Notes under the pieces: model-generated | Told to the model about the DNA's origin: nothing | Database searches by the model: none | What the model saw: the letters and a program-made list of their open reading frames with translations, nothing else | DNA from: Cyanophora paradoxa | Taxonomy: Eukaryota > Glaucocystophyceae > Cyanophorales > Cyanophoraceae | Direction: 5' to 3' | Length of the DNA stretch: 64,000 bases | NCBI GenBank assembly: GCA_004431415.1 | Contig: QPMI01000015.1 | Location: 186,001 to 250,000 of the forward strand | Position numbers and translations under genes: made by a program | Part shown: piece by piece, positions 23,211 to 34,940 of the stretch | How positions within the stretch are numbered: the first letter of the stretch is position 1 | Layout: every line of letters begins with the position of its first letter

Positions 23211-25704
23211 ATGAGGGTCCTCGTGCCCGCATCCGTGGTCGTCGTCTTGCTGCTCAGCACCGCCTTGGGGAGCCAGCCGGCGGCCCCGGAGGTGGTTGAG
23301 GCCGATGCCCATCACATGCGCGGCCCGCACGTCGAGGCTGCGCACCACTCCGCAAGCGCGCAAACCGAGGCGCGCGCCAAGAAGGATGTGGACATGCAGG
23401 TCGTGTTCGCGCAGGGTTCGTCCTTCCCTATTTGCAATGTTCCCCCCCCGCGCGCCCGGCCGGCCCGAGCGATGCACAAGCGCCAACTCCTGCCGGCCTT
23501 CATGGCCGCCTGACCGCCGCCTTCCGATGCAGTCATCATCCGGCACGGCGATCGCACCCCGCTGACGCTGCTCCCGGGCGACGACGTGGTCTGGAAGTGC
23601 GAGCCCAACTTCCTGTCGTCCCCCATCGTTCGCACGGAGGACAGCGACGCGGGTGCGAGCTACGTGTACGAGAAAGTGTACATGAAGGGCAAGGAAAAGC
23701 TCCGCGGGAACTGCCCCATGGTCCGCTTCCCGCTCCCCGCCAGCCTGGCAGCGAGTACCTTGTCCTGATCCGGCCCCGCCCTCGCCACGCCCCTTTCGCA
23801 ACCGCGCAGGGCGGTGCGCTGCTCAACGCGTCTCTTTAGAGCCTCCCGCACGCCCTCACCGCCGCCCGCAGAGCTCACGAACATCGGCATCGCCCAGCAC
23901 CTCAAGCTCGGGGGGGAGTACCGCAAGCGCTACGTGGACCAGGTGCCCCCGCCGCGCCCGCGCGCCCGTTGCGCCCTTCTGAACTCACACGCGCGCGCGC
24001 CTTCTGCGACGCAGTACGGGCTCCTTTCGCCGCAGCTGAAGGAGGGGGAGATTTTCGTTCGCAGCACCGACATCCAGCGCACCCAGCAGAGCGCCCAGGC
24101 CCGCGCCGCCCGCCCCCTTTCCAAATCTTTCCCTAAGCCCGCCGCAGAGCTTCCTGCGCGGCCTGTACCCCGCGGCGGAGCGGCCCGCGGGTTCCATCAT
24201 CCGCATCCACACCGCTGAGATCCTCAACGAGTACATGTGCGCTCTGCGGGGCGGGGCTGGGCGGGGCGGGCCAGGGCGGGTCCCCGGTCGGGTCTGGGGG
24301 AGCCAGAGTAGTAGAAGGGATAGGGCCGGGCGCGGGCCCCTCACGCCGCCGGCCCGCCGAGGGCAGATGCACGCCGCCTTACATCGCCGACCCCGACCCC
24401 TCCGGGTACCCCCCTCCGCGTCTGACCCCGGCCCGTCCCTGCGCCCGCGCCTCTGCTCTCGGCACCGCTCGCGCGCGCTCCCCGCAGGTACGGCGCGTCG
24501 CCCGTGGACTGCCCGGCGATCGGGGAGATGCAGGACGAGCTGCGGCGCTCGGAGCCGTGGCGCAAGCGGGACGAGGCGATGCAGCCCATCGCCGAGAAGC
24601 TCAAGTCCGTCCTGGGCCTCCGGGACCTCCCCGTGCGCCCCTCCCTTCCCACTTGCCACGCCCTCCCCATCTCATCTCAGTTCCTACTCCCCAGGGCTGG
24701 ATGGCTCTCCACGACGCTTTCACGTGCCGCCTCTCGCACGGGAAGCCCCTCCCGGAGGGCGTCACCGACGACATCGTCTCGCGCGTGCGGGACCAGGCCT
24801 CCTTCGAGCTCGGCCAGCGCTTCGGGACGGAGAAGCTCGCCCGCCTCGGCATCGGGCGCCTCGTGGGCGAGGTCGTGTCCGCGCTGCGGGCGGCGGCCGA
24901 GGGCCGCCCGGGGCCCCGCTTCATCCTCTACTCGGGCCACGACACCAGCGTGGCACCCTTCCTTAGCGCCTTCAAGGTACTTTTATCTAATTATCTATCT
25001 ATCTGTTTATAATCTATCTCTATCTATCTCTTCTCCTCTTACATGTTGTCCGCAGGCGTACGACGGGAAGGCGTGGCCCCCCTACGCCTCGCACGTCTCC
25101 CTCGAGCTCCTCGTCAACGCCGGTACCCCCCTTCCATCCCTCTACCTCCCGGGCTCTTCTTGGGGCTGAGCGTACCCCTCCGGTCGGCAGACGGCGACTA
25201 CTTCGTGCGCCTCTCGTTCCTGGGGCGCGAGCTCGCCCTCGACGTCTGCGAGGGTACCCCGCATCTTGCACTCCCCCCCCCCTCCACCCCCCCTGATGTT
25301 TCGTCCCCCCAGGCGTCACGCCGTGCCCGCTGCTGCGCTTCCTCGAGTACGCGGCGCGCGTCACCCCCGCCGACTGGGACGCCGAGTGCGGCATCGAGTG
25401 CGCCCTTGCTCCCGTACCCCCCTCCGCGACTCGTTTCTTTCCTGTACCCCCCCCTCACGCCTCGCCCCGGCAGCCCGGAGCCGAAGGCGGTGGACCTGAT
25501 CAGCGACCGCCCCAGGAAGGGCACCAAGCAGCCGACGAAGCCCGCCCGGGCGGCCCAGTCGGAGCCCGAGCCCGCCGAGCCGGCCCCGGTCCGCCCCCTG
25601 CCCCCTGCCCCCGCCCCGCCTCCTCTTACCCGCCGCAGGCCGCCCTCGTGGACGGGACGGAGGCCGCCTCGAGGGAGGGGCCCTCCTCGCCGCCCTCCCT
25701 GTAG
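23211..25704 (+). CDS. Secreted or lysosomal histidine acid phosphatase
   Basis: The N-terminus MRVLVPASVVVVLLLSTALG is a clear signal peptide. Exons then encode VIIRHGDRTPLTLLPGDD (the RHGxRxP catalytic motif: phosphohistidine nucleophile and phosphate-binding Arg), ELTNIGIAQHLKLGGEYRKR, EIFVRSTDIQRTQQSAQSFL (second Arg), CPAIGEMQDELRRSEPWR, and FILYSGHDTSVAPFLSAF, which holds the HD proton donor. DGDYFVRLSFLGRELALDVC closes the fold. This order matches acid phosphatases of the histidine phosphatase clade 2 (ACP2/PXYLP1-like), which hydrolyse phosphomonoesters in vacuoles or outside the cell. A Lys/Pro-rich tail (PRKGTKQPTKPARAAQ) runs to TAG 25702-25704. There are about nine introns, several starting GTACC with runs of C. 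Exon edges were not all verified. Confidence 0.9.
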
Positions 25705-26564
25705 CCCGCCGCTTTACTCTCTGCCTTTCCGCTCCGCTCTTTCTGTTTGCGACAGTTCGCGCTCCCGCAAGCATCATGCGGATGTGCCAGTGTACCATAC
25801 GCATAAAAATGAAATGATTCGCTTCCAAGTTCCGACTCTGCATGACTCATGTTTTTCAAAGTTTAATCAGTACTTGTTACTGATGATGAGGATAATCCGA
25901 TGATCATGATCATGAGGATGCCATGATGATGACGACGATAGGCCCTGAGGGCTCGGCCGCGGGCAAGGGATGCTGTCTTTCATTCTGCACTTTGAAACAC
26001 CGTGGCACGATATATATAACGTTAACCCACCCGCGCGATCACTCCGGAGCCGCCGGTATCGTGGTACCCCCGCCGGCCCGCGGCCGGTGGGATTGAAGGG
26101 ATTCGTGTGTTTGATTTCTTTTGAATCATGTCATCCGATGATCGATCAATAACTACGTACTACGGTATACTCCTGCCCCCGCCCCGGGGGGCAGTACAGA
26201 CTTGGGTTTCAGAGAGCACGGTTGCGTGAGTGCACACTGTGCGCCTATCTCTGTTTGCAATTCGCACTGCGGCAAGCTGTTCGCGATCGAATTCGATTCG
26301 GAACAGCTTGATCGAGCCGACTTTGGGGTACATGTTTCCCGCCGGCCGGTGAGGCTATGACTCAGTGACCAGCTCCAAGAATGGCTCGCGATCGCACCTA
26401 AACGCCATGATATATATCGATACTGAGCATGTCATCTTGCCCGCTTCGAATTCGATGCACCCTGTAACTGATTTGAAAACCGGAACCGCGCGTGCACTCC
26501 CTGCAGCTGAGGAGCCGCTGAGCAGGAGACGATTGCATGTTTAATTTGTATGCATATGCATATG

Positions 26565-26875
26565 GCCATGGGAACCTTGCGATCTTGGCGACCAGGCTAC
26601 CTGCCGTCGCGCTAGCCTTTAAAACGGATGCGCTTTGCTGCATAGCGGACCGTCGGACTTTCTTCTCAGGAAGCAAAGCAAGCCCGCGCGGTCGCTGGAT
26701 TGCCCGGAAAACACGATTGTGCGTTTGTATGGGAACTTTAGAGGCTTCTCGATCTCGGCAACCAGGCTACCTGTCGTCGCGTTTGCAAGCTCTACGGACG
26801 CGCGCGGTGTTGGAGCTCACTTTTGCCGATGGAAGCTAGACAGTGAGGTTGCTGGATTGCTCAGGAAACAGGTTT
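26565..26875. repeat. Diverged tandem duplication, unit about 155-160 bp
   Basis: Two adjacent blocks share the series ATGGGAAC, a GATCT(T/C)GGC run, ACCAGGCTACCTG(C/T)CGTCGCG, then CTGGATTG(C/T)C(C/T) and GGAAA. The first block is about 26565-26720 and the second about 26727-26875. Copies differ by many substitutions and small indels, so the event is old. No coding function is visible. Confidence 0.7.
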
Positions 26876-26984
26876 GACGGGTTGGGACTCGGGTTCGAAT
26901 CCAACACCCTGGAACTTAGGGGGGAATGAACCACCACCACAGACGTGCAACTAATTGCTTAGCCACTTGCTCTCTTCTCTGACT

Positions 26985-27012
26985 TGCTCTCTCTCTCTCT
27001 CTCTCTCTCTCT
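26985..27012. repeat. (CT)n dinucleotide microsatellite
   Basis: About 28 bases of pure CT alternation lie in the spacer upstream of the TRP-like gene. Confidence 0.9.
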
Positions 27013-27526
27013 GCCGCGGCCGGCGAGCTCGAGTCTGCCGCGACCGCGGACGAAGCTCCAAGCTTTGATCGAAGTGCCAGCAGCAGCAGACTTCGTGCGC
27101 TCGCCTAGGCCGTTTTGGCGTCGAGAATGTCCGGGCTAGGACGCGGGCGCGGCCGGTCGGCGCGTCCTGGTGCGTCGCGCGTGCTGTCAGCCGATGTCCT
27201 CGATGTCAGCCGCGCGCGCAGCTGGATGGCTTCCGATCCGAACGGATGCGACCCCTGCGGCGGTCACCTTCGTCCCGCATGGGAACGGTGCGCGGACCTA
27301 CTTAAGCTTGGACCCACTAGGACGCTTCGAGCTGTCGCATGCTGCCCGGCCACGCTCATGCATCGGCAGGGTCCGCCTCGCCCATATAGATGGCCGGCGC
27401 CGGCGCCATGGCCAGCGACGACCGCGTCCCGCGGCCGCTTCTCTCCGCAGAGCAGATCTAAATCTAGAGCACGTCGCCATCCAGCGCTGAGCTAGCGCCG
27501 GCCTCGGAAGCCGACCGTCGGACTCC

Positions 27527-30500
27527 ATGGCCAGCATAGCGCCAGCGCCCACGACGTCGACGCCGGCCGCGGCCGCCACTGCGGCCGCTTCACCTAGCTC
27601 GATGCTGGCGTGGCTAAGGGCTGGCGTGGCTGGCGAGCTCGATGCAGCCGGGGCCAGAACCTCGGCCAGAGCCTCCGGTGCCGGCGCGGCTAGCGAGGCA
27701 GCTGGGGCCGGAGCCGCCGGAGGCGAGCTGCAGCCTGCTAGCGCCGCTAGCGCGGCGTCGCCGGGGGTCGAGCCGTGGTTTCATGCGGCTGCGACGGGGG
27801 AAGTCAACGCCCTTCGGTACGATTCCGGTCCCCCCTGCCCCCCCTTCCCCCCCTCCCCCCCCCCCCCCTCCCCACTCCCCTCCCACTCCCCCACACCCCC
27901 CTCCGCAATCGTACTTTGTATCGAAGGGACTCGCAGGGCCATGCTTGATGAGGGTCGGTCGGTCGATTCAAAGAACAACAAAGGCCTCTCCGCGCTCTAC
28001 ATCGCATGCGAGAACGGCCACGAGGCTGCAGCAAAGCTCCTGCTAGAGCGCGGCGCAGACCCGGCGCTCCCGTGCGGCTCAAGCGGCGGTCACCCCCTCC
28101 ACACTGCTGCATGGAACGGGCACGTAGCCATTGTCAAGTGCGGCGGGCCCGGCCCTGCTGTCCGCCATCGTACTCAGTGACTGCGGGTGACCTCAAGCAC
28201 CGGCTGCAGGCTTCTGCTCGAGTGCGGGGCTCCAGTGGATGCGAAGACCAGCACTCGAGTAGCTCTCACTGTGCTCTACGTTGCAGCTGATACAGGTCAC
28301 GTGGACGTTGCACGGCTCCTGCTCGAGCACGGTGCAGACCTTGCGCTCCCGTGCGACTCTAGAGGCTACCATGCCCTCCACATCGCTGCAATCAACGGGC
28401 ACGGAGACCTCGTCAAGTGCGGGGGGGCCCGGCCTTGCTGCACGCCACAGGACTGCACGTGACTTTGTGCACTGACTGCAGGCTTCTGCTCGAGCGCGGG
28501 GCTCCAGTGGATGCGAAGACCAGCAATATTGATGCTTTCACGGCGCTCTACCTTGCAGCCGAGAACGGTCACGCGGACATTGCCCAGCTCCTGCTCGAGC
28601 ACGGTGCGGACCCTGCGCTCTCGTGCGGCCCCGACGGCTGGCTCCCTCTCCGCATTGCCGCATACAACGGACATGGAGCCGTCGTCAAGTGCGCCAGGCT
28701 TGACCTTGCTTTCCTCGGTCGGACTGCTGGGGGCACGTGACGTCGTGCACCGGCTGCAGGCTTCTCCTGGAGCGCAGGACTCCGGCAGATGCGGAGATCA
28801 ACAATGCTATCAGTATGCTCTACATCGCAGCTGAGAAAGGTCATGTGGACGTAGCACGGCTCCTGCTCGAGCATGGTGCAGACCCGGCGCTCCCGATCAG
28901 CTACAAAGACCAGCACCCCCTTCATATTGCTGCAATCAACGGGCACGAAGCTGTCGTCAAGTGCGGCGGGCCCGGCCCTGCTTCTCGTCTTCGAACTGCA
29001 TGTGAGCTCGCAAATTGACTGCAGGCTTTTGCTGGAACACGGAGCGCTGGTGGATGCAAAGGACGCGGTTGGATGCACGGCACTTTTCTATGCGTGTGAC
29101 AGGGGTCATGAGGATGTGGTCAGGCTCCTGCTCGAGCGCAGAGCAGAAACCGCGATCCCGCGCACGAGTACCATCAACAGTGACATGTACAATATACTGC
29201 CCATTCATTTGGCCGCCGTTCCGGGGTTTGAGTCTATCGTAAAGTTCGTGCTGAACGTGTGAGCCTGCATCGATATAATACCCATGCAGGCTTCTCCTCG
29301 AACGCGGAAACCCTGCAGCTGTAACGGCGACCTGTACTTTCAATTCGATGAAAGGGATGACGCTATTGCACATCGTTGCCCTTCATGGAATCGCTGATCT
29401 GGTTGGGTCTGACCGCGGCAGACTTTACCTTTATATTTGCAGCACTCGGTAACTATAATCTAAAGGCCGTGTGCGTGCAGATTGTGCCTGCAGCACGGGG
29501 CAGAGCCAGAAGCGGTTGATGAACGCGGCTGGACTCCACTTATGGTAGCCTGCCAGTCAGGGGAGGTGGAGGCGGTACGCTCTCTTCTTGAGGCAGGCGC
29601 TGGATGGGACAAGGAGGACAAGGAGGGAGTGACAGCTCTACAGCTCGCCCTCCGGTGGCGGCAATCCACCCTCCTTAATCCTTTCCTTGAGTGTCCGCGC
29701 GTCCTCTTCTCGTCGACCAAACTTGCTGCCATCTGCAAGCAAATCGTTGACGCTGTCGGTGTTGAATGTAATCCTGCCGCTGTCGTGGCCAAGTTTCCAG
29801 CGCACAAGCTTCACTGTGCCCTCCACCTCGCCCGTCTTCTCGAGGTCCGGAGATCGCGATCCCTGGACCCGTCCCATTTCTATATACCACGCAACGCAGA
29901 GGGCAGCCAAGGCAAGCCCTGATCAGGCTTCTCCTTTCCTTGAACACCGTGATGAAGCTGTTGACGTCGCTTACCAGGTTACTTTATGATTTATTTCGTG
30001 TGCTTGGCTTGTATTTTGCATGCTAATTCCTGTAACCGGGACGCTTGCATGAGCAGGTCTTGGATGCTTTGGAGAAAAAGTTTGGAGAGCGCTTGCAGAG
30101 GCGAGCAAGGAATGAACGCTATGCGGCCCCTTGGATAGGCGCCATGAAGATGCTAAAGTGCGTCACATCGCCAAATTCTTTCGGATCAAACATTTCGGAT
30201 TCTGCACAGAAATGAGACCGAAGACAAGAAGTTGGACGAGCGCCTGCGTGCATGCATCAAGCTTACGGCAGACGACCCACTTGACACGTGGCACGCGAAT
30301 CAGGTGCGCATGCTTCGCGCTTCACCTTGTACACGTGATTTCCTCTGCCGACTCTCTCTACGTATACAGCTGAAGAACGCAGGCTGGAAGAGAATGCTTG
30401 GCCCTTTGTTTACAAGAGCCATTGATCAGTGGCTGCCTATCGCAGACTCCGTTGAAGTGCTGTCGTTTCTGCTGTGCATGTGTGTTGCTCCGAGGCCTCA

Positions 30501-33180
30501 AACGGTGGCGCGTGCAGGCTCTGGAGATTCGCCTGCCCGGTGTCGGGTGCCCAATCGACATCGCCATCGAGCTGGATTTGTACCCCTTTTTTGCAAGCCC
30601 CATCCCCAACTTGCTCCTCACTCCTCGCTTGCTGGAGCTTCTAAAAGCTTCTGATCTCAAACTTCCCTGAACGTATACCCTCGAGCCCGCAGGGCCACTC
30701 ATTCGTTCATCGCTACATACAGCGCATCTCTGAGGGCGCATCTGATCTTCAGGTGAGCGGAATCACCTCATCTCATCCAATTCAGGACCTCATGCGAATG
30801 CGAATACAGGCAGTTTCACTTCTTCCCAGTGCCCTCGGCTCGCTCGCCAAGAAGTTGCTGTCGCGGGATGCCGAAAAGGGAGAAGACGGCAACGTTGAGG
30901 ACAAAGCTGAGAAAGACAAGCAGCCAAACGAGGGATCCGGAGAGCTCTGGTGGGAGACTCCCGGGCACCCCCTCAACAGCTGGAAGGGAAAGTTCACGGC
31001 GGATCTGATTTCTTACCTGATTTTCCTCGTTCTTATTGCGCTCGGTACATATTTGCCGTCCTTTTTCCATGTTGGGGGCAGCTGTGTGCAGCGGCAGCTA
31101 ACCGCATCCAGCTGTGCGGAGCGTGCACGTGCTTGGGGAGCCTGGCCATGCGTGGCCTTCCGCTCTAGCCCTCCTCGCCCTTCAGTCTCTTTGCATGCTT
31201 CTGCGGGAGTACTACCAGGCACGTCTTGTATATGTGTGCCTGGCCTATCGAACTCTCGTTCTAATAGAGCGCGCGGTCTTAGGCGCGGGAGGGCGGGATC
31301 CGAAACTATGCCGGGGACGTCTTCAATCTCCTCGACCTCGCCCTCTTTGTCACCACACCGGTCCTAGCGATTCTCGGAATCACTGCAGAGGTGCTGATAT
31401 GCAATTTTTCCCGTATCAACTGTGGTTGGCTGGCTTCGAATTCTTTCCAGGCGGTAACCGATTACGCTCACTACGCCGACAATGTGATTCCTGCCTTTGC
31501 CTTAAGTGCGACCTTACACATCCACAGCAGCTGTTCGTATTCACATGCATGACTGCAGCTGATTAACGCTGCGCAGTATTTATTCCGGCTTCTCTTCGCC
31601 TTCTCGAGTTCGGATACATCAGCCCTATTCTAGGTTTGTCGTCGGTGTCTATAATTTGGTCTAAAGCTCGAAGCCAGCTCTAATCCCATCCATACCAGGC
31701 CCCATGCTCGTTGTTTTCGGTCGCGTGCGTTCGCATTCGCGTGTACTCATTGCCCTTTCCTCGAGATCATGTAAATGTCAGATGGCGCAAAATGTTCTTT
31801 CGGTCCTCGTCGTCTTTCTGCTCGTATTTGTATCCTTCCTGTTCGCCCTGTGGGGCTGGTCGGCCTCCATCCTTGGCCGTGCCAGCTCTGATTTGGGCAA
31901 TGGCGATCGCGAACCGCCGATCACCTTTTTTGAGACTGCGTGAGTTTAGCTGCTAGCCCCCCACGGAGAAAGTAGCCATGACTTCAGTTTAATTTGTACT
32001 TCAGCGAGTCTCTCTATTTTGGTTTCCTGGGAGAGAGCGACTACGACCTCATGCAATCCCGCGTCCCTTTTGTTGGTCAGGGGCATTCTTCTGACTCTTG
32101 TCATTATAGAATTTATTCAATTTTCTGCAGGCTCTGCGTTCTTCTCGATATACCAGATTATTACGGTGCGTGCTGCGGATTCAGCAATTTTAATGAACCG
32201 CCTCTTTAACGAACTGCTCGAGGCCAGATTATCTTGCTCCTGAACGTGCTTACTGGTCTCTTCAGGTGCGTGCAAAGAATAGCGCTGCCGTTCCCCGTAT
32301 ATATCATCTTTCTATCAGCAAAGAAGCGCTGTTGTGCCCTGTTTCTATTGCTCTCACGCTGCGGATATCAGCTTCTCCTTCACCGACGTTTTTGAGAACG
32401 CGCGACACGTGTATGCATTCGGCCGAGCGAAGGTCTCTCAATTGCATCGAATTCCAACCATCTTTGAATTTGCTACAGATAATTCTCCGGTACCACCGGA
32501 TGGGACGACACCTGGTGGCGCCGCTGAACCTGGTCTGGCTGCTGCTGAGCCCCGCCCCCCGCGTCGCCGCTGCGGTCGTCAACGTGACATCGGCCGTGCT
32601 CTTCCTTCCCTTCCTCACCGTCGCCCTTTGCCTCTCGTACCTGTCTCGCCTCTTCAGACAAGTATTTGAGACGCCCGCGGACAAGAAGAAGCAGCAGGAG
32701 GCCGCCGCCCAATCCGAAGCCCTGAAGGCTTGGCTGAAGGCCATCGAGACCCACCGCAAGGCGCGGCTCACGATCGCTGCCAAGCAGGAGGCCGGTGGGT
32801 CCCTGGAGCTGAAGTACCCGCTCGCGTACGATGAGTCCAATGAAAAGCCGGACCCAGTGCCTCCCGGCCGTCTTAAGGTGCGATCCCGGGCCTAGTTCCA
32901 ATTTCATTTAATTATAAGCAATTTATGAGCGAGTGACTTTTCTGAATCCAATCTAGACATATATAAGCTTGTCCATTATAATTAAACTATACAAGTCGAG
33001 CAGGTGGCGCACACAGCGGAAAACGTGCCCCGCAACCTCGAGCTCCTCCACGAGCGCAGCGAGATGCTGGAGGCGTCGCTAGCGGAGATGAAGGCGGTCC
33101 TCGCGACCCTCGCCGCCCCGGCCGCGGCCCGGCCGCGGCCCCCACCGCCCGCCGCAGCTGCAGCCTCTTCGAACCTCTAG
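27527..33180 (+). CDS. Ankyrin-repeat TRP-type cation channel
   Basis: After an Ala/Ser-rich start (MASIAPAPTTSTPAAAATAA), at least thirteen ankyrin repeats are encoded by exons 27937-28137, 28210-28416, 28482-28688, 28760-28960, 29025-29243 and later ones (TALYLAAENGHADIAQLLLE; GWTPLMVACQSGEVEAVRSL). A helical linker (LDALEKKFGERLQRRARNER) precedes the membrane part: KFTADLISYLIFLVLIALG (S1-like), DVFNLLDLALFVTTPVLAIL, LGPMLVVFGR (S4-S5 style), QNVLSVLVVFLLVFVSFLFA (S5), pore region ESLYFGFLGESDYDLMQ, and LLTLVIIEFIQF plus IILLLNVLTGLF (S6). Post-S6, the exon with ENARHVYAFGRAK and HLVAPLNLVWLLLSP parallels the TRP WKFARAKL and PxPFNL elements. It ends with a coiled coil and a Pro/Ala tail at TAG 33178-33180. 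Expected at the plasma, ciliary or vacuolar membrane. Subfamily (TRPC, TRPA or other) and ion selectivity cannot be told. The S2/S3 exons are the least certain. Confidence 0.82.
27840..27905 (+). repeat. C-rich intronic tract in the TRP-like gene
   Basis: The first intron is dominated by runs of C with occasional T and A, ending CGCAG at 27936. Such tracts recur in introns across the window and may act as an unusually C-rich polypyrimidine tract. Confidence 0.7.
27937..29243 (+). repeat. Tandem exon-plus-intron duplication in the ankyrin region
   Basis: Five consecutive units, each an exon of 201, 207, 207, 201 and 219 bases plus an intron of about 45-72 bases. Every intron splits a Lys codon as AA|G in phase 2, and every following exon restarts with GCTTCTGCTC or a close variant. 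The first four introns themselves are alike: all begin GTGCG, three continue into a GGCCCGGCC word, and all end CTGCAG. The duplicated unit therefore spans the intron, not only the coding repeat. Confidence 0.9.
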
Positions 33181-34378
33181 ATCGAGATCTGACTGGATAG
33201 CCATAGCGCGAGTTCTTATTACGTTTCGAGAATTCCGCTCTGATTATTAATAATTCCGCTCTCTCGTTTCGAGAATGATTATCACGTTTCGATTCATGGC
33301 AGCAGGACCGCTCAGAAGATAGGACGTTTGTATCTTTGGCCAGCGCGCGCAGTCTAGATCTTCGCATCCATGTGTCTTTTTCGAGTGCTAGTACTTTAGT
33401 TTAATTTCCCGTTGAGTCCACGGTTGTGGCCAGCTTTTGCAGCGACTGTAGTTGGAAATTCCTCACGATCGTGTGTATCTCAGCGCGTAAGATTAGGTTC
33501 GCAAGCACGTAACTACAAACAAATTTCTTCCATCGTATACGAGCAACATAGGTTGCAAGTAGTGCTCATGATCATGGTCATGAGCGTGTTTCTGTGTAAT
33601 TGCGCTTTCGTTTTGCAAGGTCCCTAAAGCTACGTATATACCATCAGTAGCTACAGTCACAGTGTACTAGGCTCTAATTATATAAGTTGACGTGACACGG
33701 AGGTTGTTGCCTCCTAGACTCGGCCCCGGCCCTAGCGCAAACCTCCGGCGAATTCGAAGTTCTTCCCCATAGTAGGGCCCATACTAGCTATCATAGTATA
33801 GCGTATACGTACCGCTGTGTATATCGATATCGATCGCGATCATCGGATGGCCAAGCGTCACTGCCAAGCTGATCATGATCATGAACTTCGGAATCATGAT
33901 CATGCATATGATGCGAATTAATCTTAATTATACTATAAGCGTGGCCAGGCGCATGGCCCATGCATATATATGGCCATGGCCAGGCCGGCCCAGGCGTCAC
34001 TGCCAGGATGAGTCATGATATCACAATATTAATTGCGCGCCGTATATCATGATCATGATCACTGGCTATAGTGCCGTATACTATGCGGCTGATCAGGATA
34101 TACGTACTACGTATACGTATACGGTACTAGTATGAACGGAACAGGGTCACTGCAGTTGCACTGCCCCGGCCCTGTTGGAGGGGAAGGACCTCTAATGGCC
34201 ATATGCCATATGGGACCCGGTGACTTAGTCATAACCGTTCCTCGAATGAATTTATAATCCATACAAGAGAAGCCTGAAGAGAGAGCCCGCATCCGATGAT
34301 CGTTGCATCGACATCATAAACTTGAAATGTTCTTCGAATTACTCGATACTCCATAGAAGGGAAGGGAAGGGAGGCGCG
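33181..34378. other. AT-rich, palindrome-rich intergenic island
   Basis: About 1.2 kb has no supported gene. Short perfect palindromes (ATGATCAT, TCATGA, GATATC, GTATAC, CATATG, CCATGG, TACGTA) occur unusually often, some nested. A perfect 11-bp inverted repeat with a 9-base spacer lies at 33874-33904. A direct repeat (GCGTCACTGCCA with flanks) occurs near 33855 and 33993. It separates two convergent genes, so it probably contains only 3' ends. Confidence 0.7.
33874..33904. repeat. Perfect inverted repeat, 11-bp arms, 9-base spacer
   Basis: The arms CATGATCATGA (33874-33884) and TCATGATCATG (33894-33904) are exact reverse complements around the spacer ACTTCGGAA. It lies in the palindrome-rich spacer. 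Confidence 0.95.
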
Positions 34379-34906
34379 TCAGTCGCGGGGGGAGAGGAAG
34401 GCGAAGGCCCGGTCGCGGGCGAGGCCCTCCAGCGCGGGGGCGCGCCCCGGGTCCGCCCCCGCCGCCCCCGCCACGTCCCCCGCCCCCAGCTCCAGCGGCT
34501 TCCGCGCGTACGCGTCCAGCTGCCCCCGCGGCTCTTGTCAGCGGAGCAGAGGCTTTGTATGGCGCCCGACCCTCACTCTTTATCCTCGCCCCTCGCTCCC
34601 CTTCATCCGTTCCCCCCCATTCTAATCCTCGCCCCTCGCCCCCTCTTTCCGGTCTCACCTGGACGGCGCCCATCTCGCTGCTGGCGGCCGTGAAGCGCCC
34701 GACCTTGACGAGCACGTCCTCCGGCACCGGCTCCTTCCCCACGCTGCCCGCACCCGCGTCAGAGGGGGGGCGGCGGCCGGCGGGTCCGGCGGCGGGTGGG
34801 GGCGACGGGGCGGGGCCCCTCTAGTCCCTAGCTCAACGGACAGCTGGGCGGCGGAGAGCCTCGGAGCCCCCGGCCTAGCCCCTGGCCCCCCGTCTATCCC
34901 CCGGCT

Positions 34907-34940
<34 letters not shown>

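Larger units (their letters stand above)
25705..27526. other. Long gene-free spacer with local repeats
   Basis: About 1.8 kb is lower in GC than neighbouring genes. It contains GATCATGATCATG-type palindromes (25900-25930), a diverged tandem duplication (26565-26875), a CT microsatellite (about 26985-27012), and short open frames without exon-like support. The 3' part (27050-27526) becomes GC-rich and should include the promoter and leader of the TRP-like gene. Confidence 0.6.

Noticed and set aside
26870-26925. tRNA-like T-loop word GGTTCGAATCC
   Set aside because: The bases before and after the loop do not form a 5-bp T stem, and no acceptor, D or anticodon arms could be placed. It is better explained as a short hairpin (GGGTTGG with CCAACACCC).
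27115-27495. Two overlapping plus-strand open frames upstream of the TRP-like gene
   Set aside because: Low-complexity Arg/Pro composition, no conserved block and no clear splice link to the downstream start.
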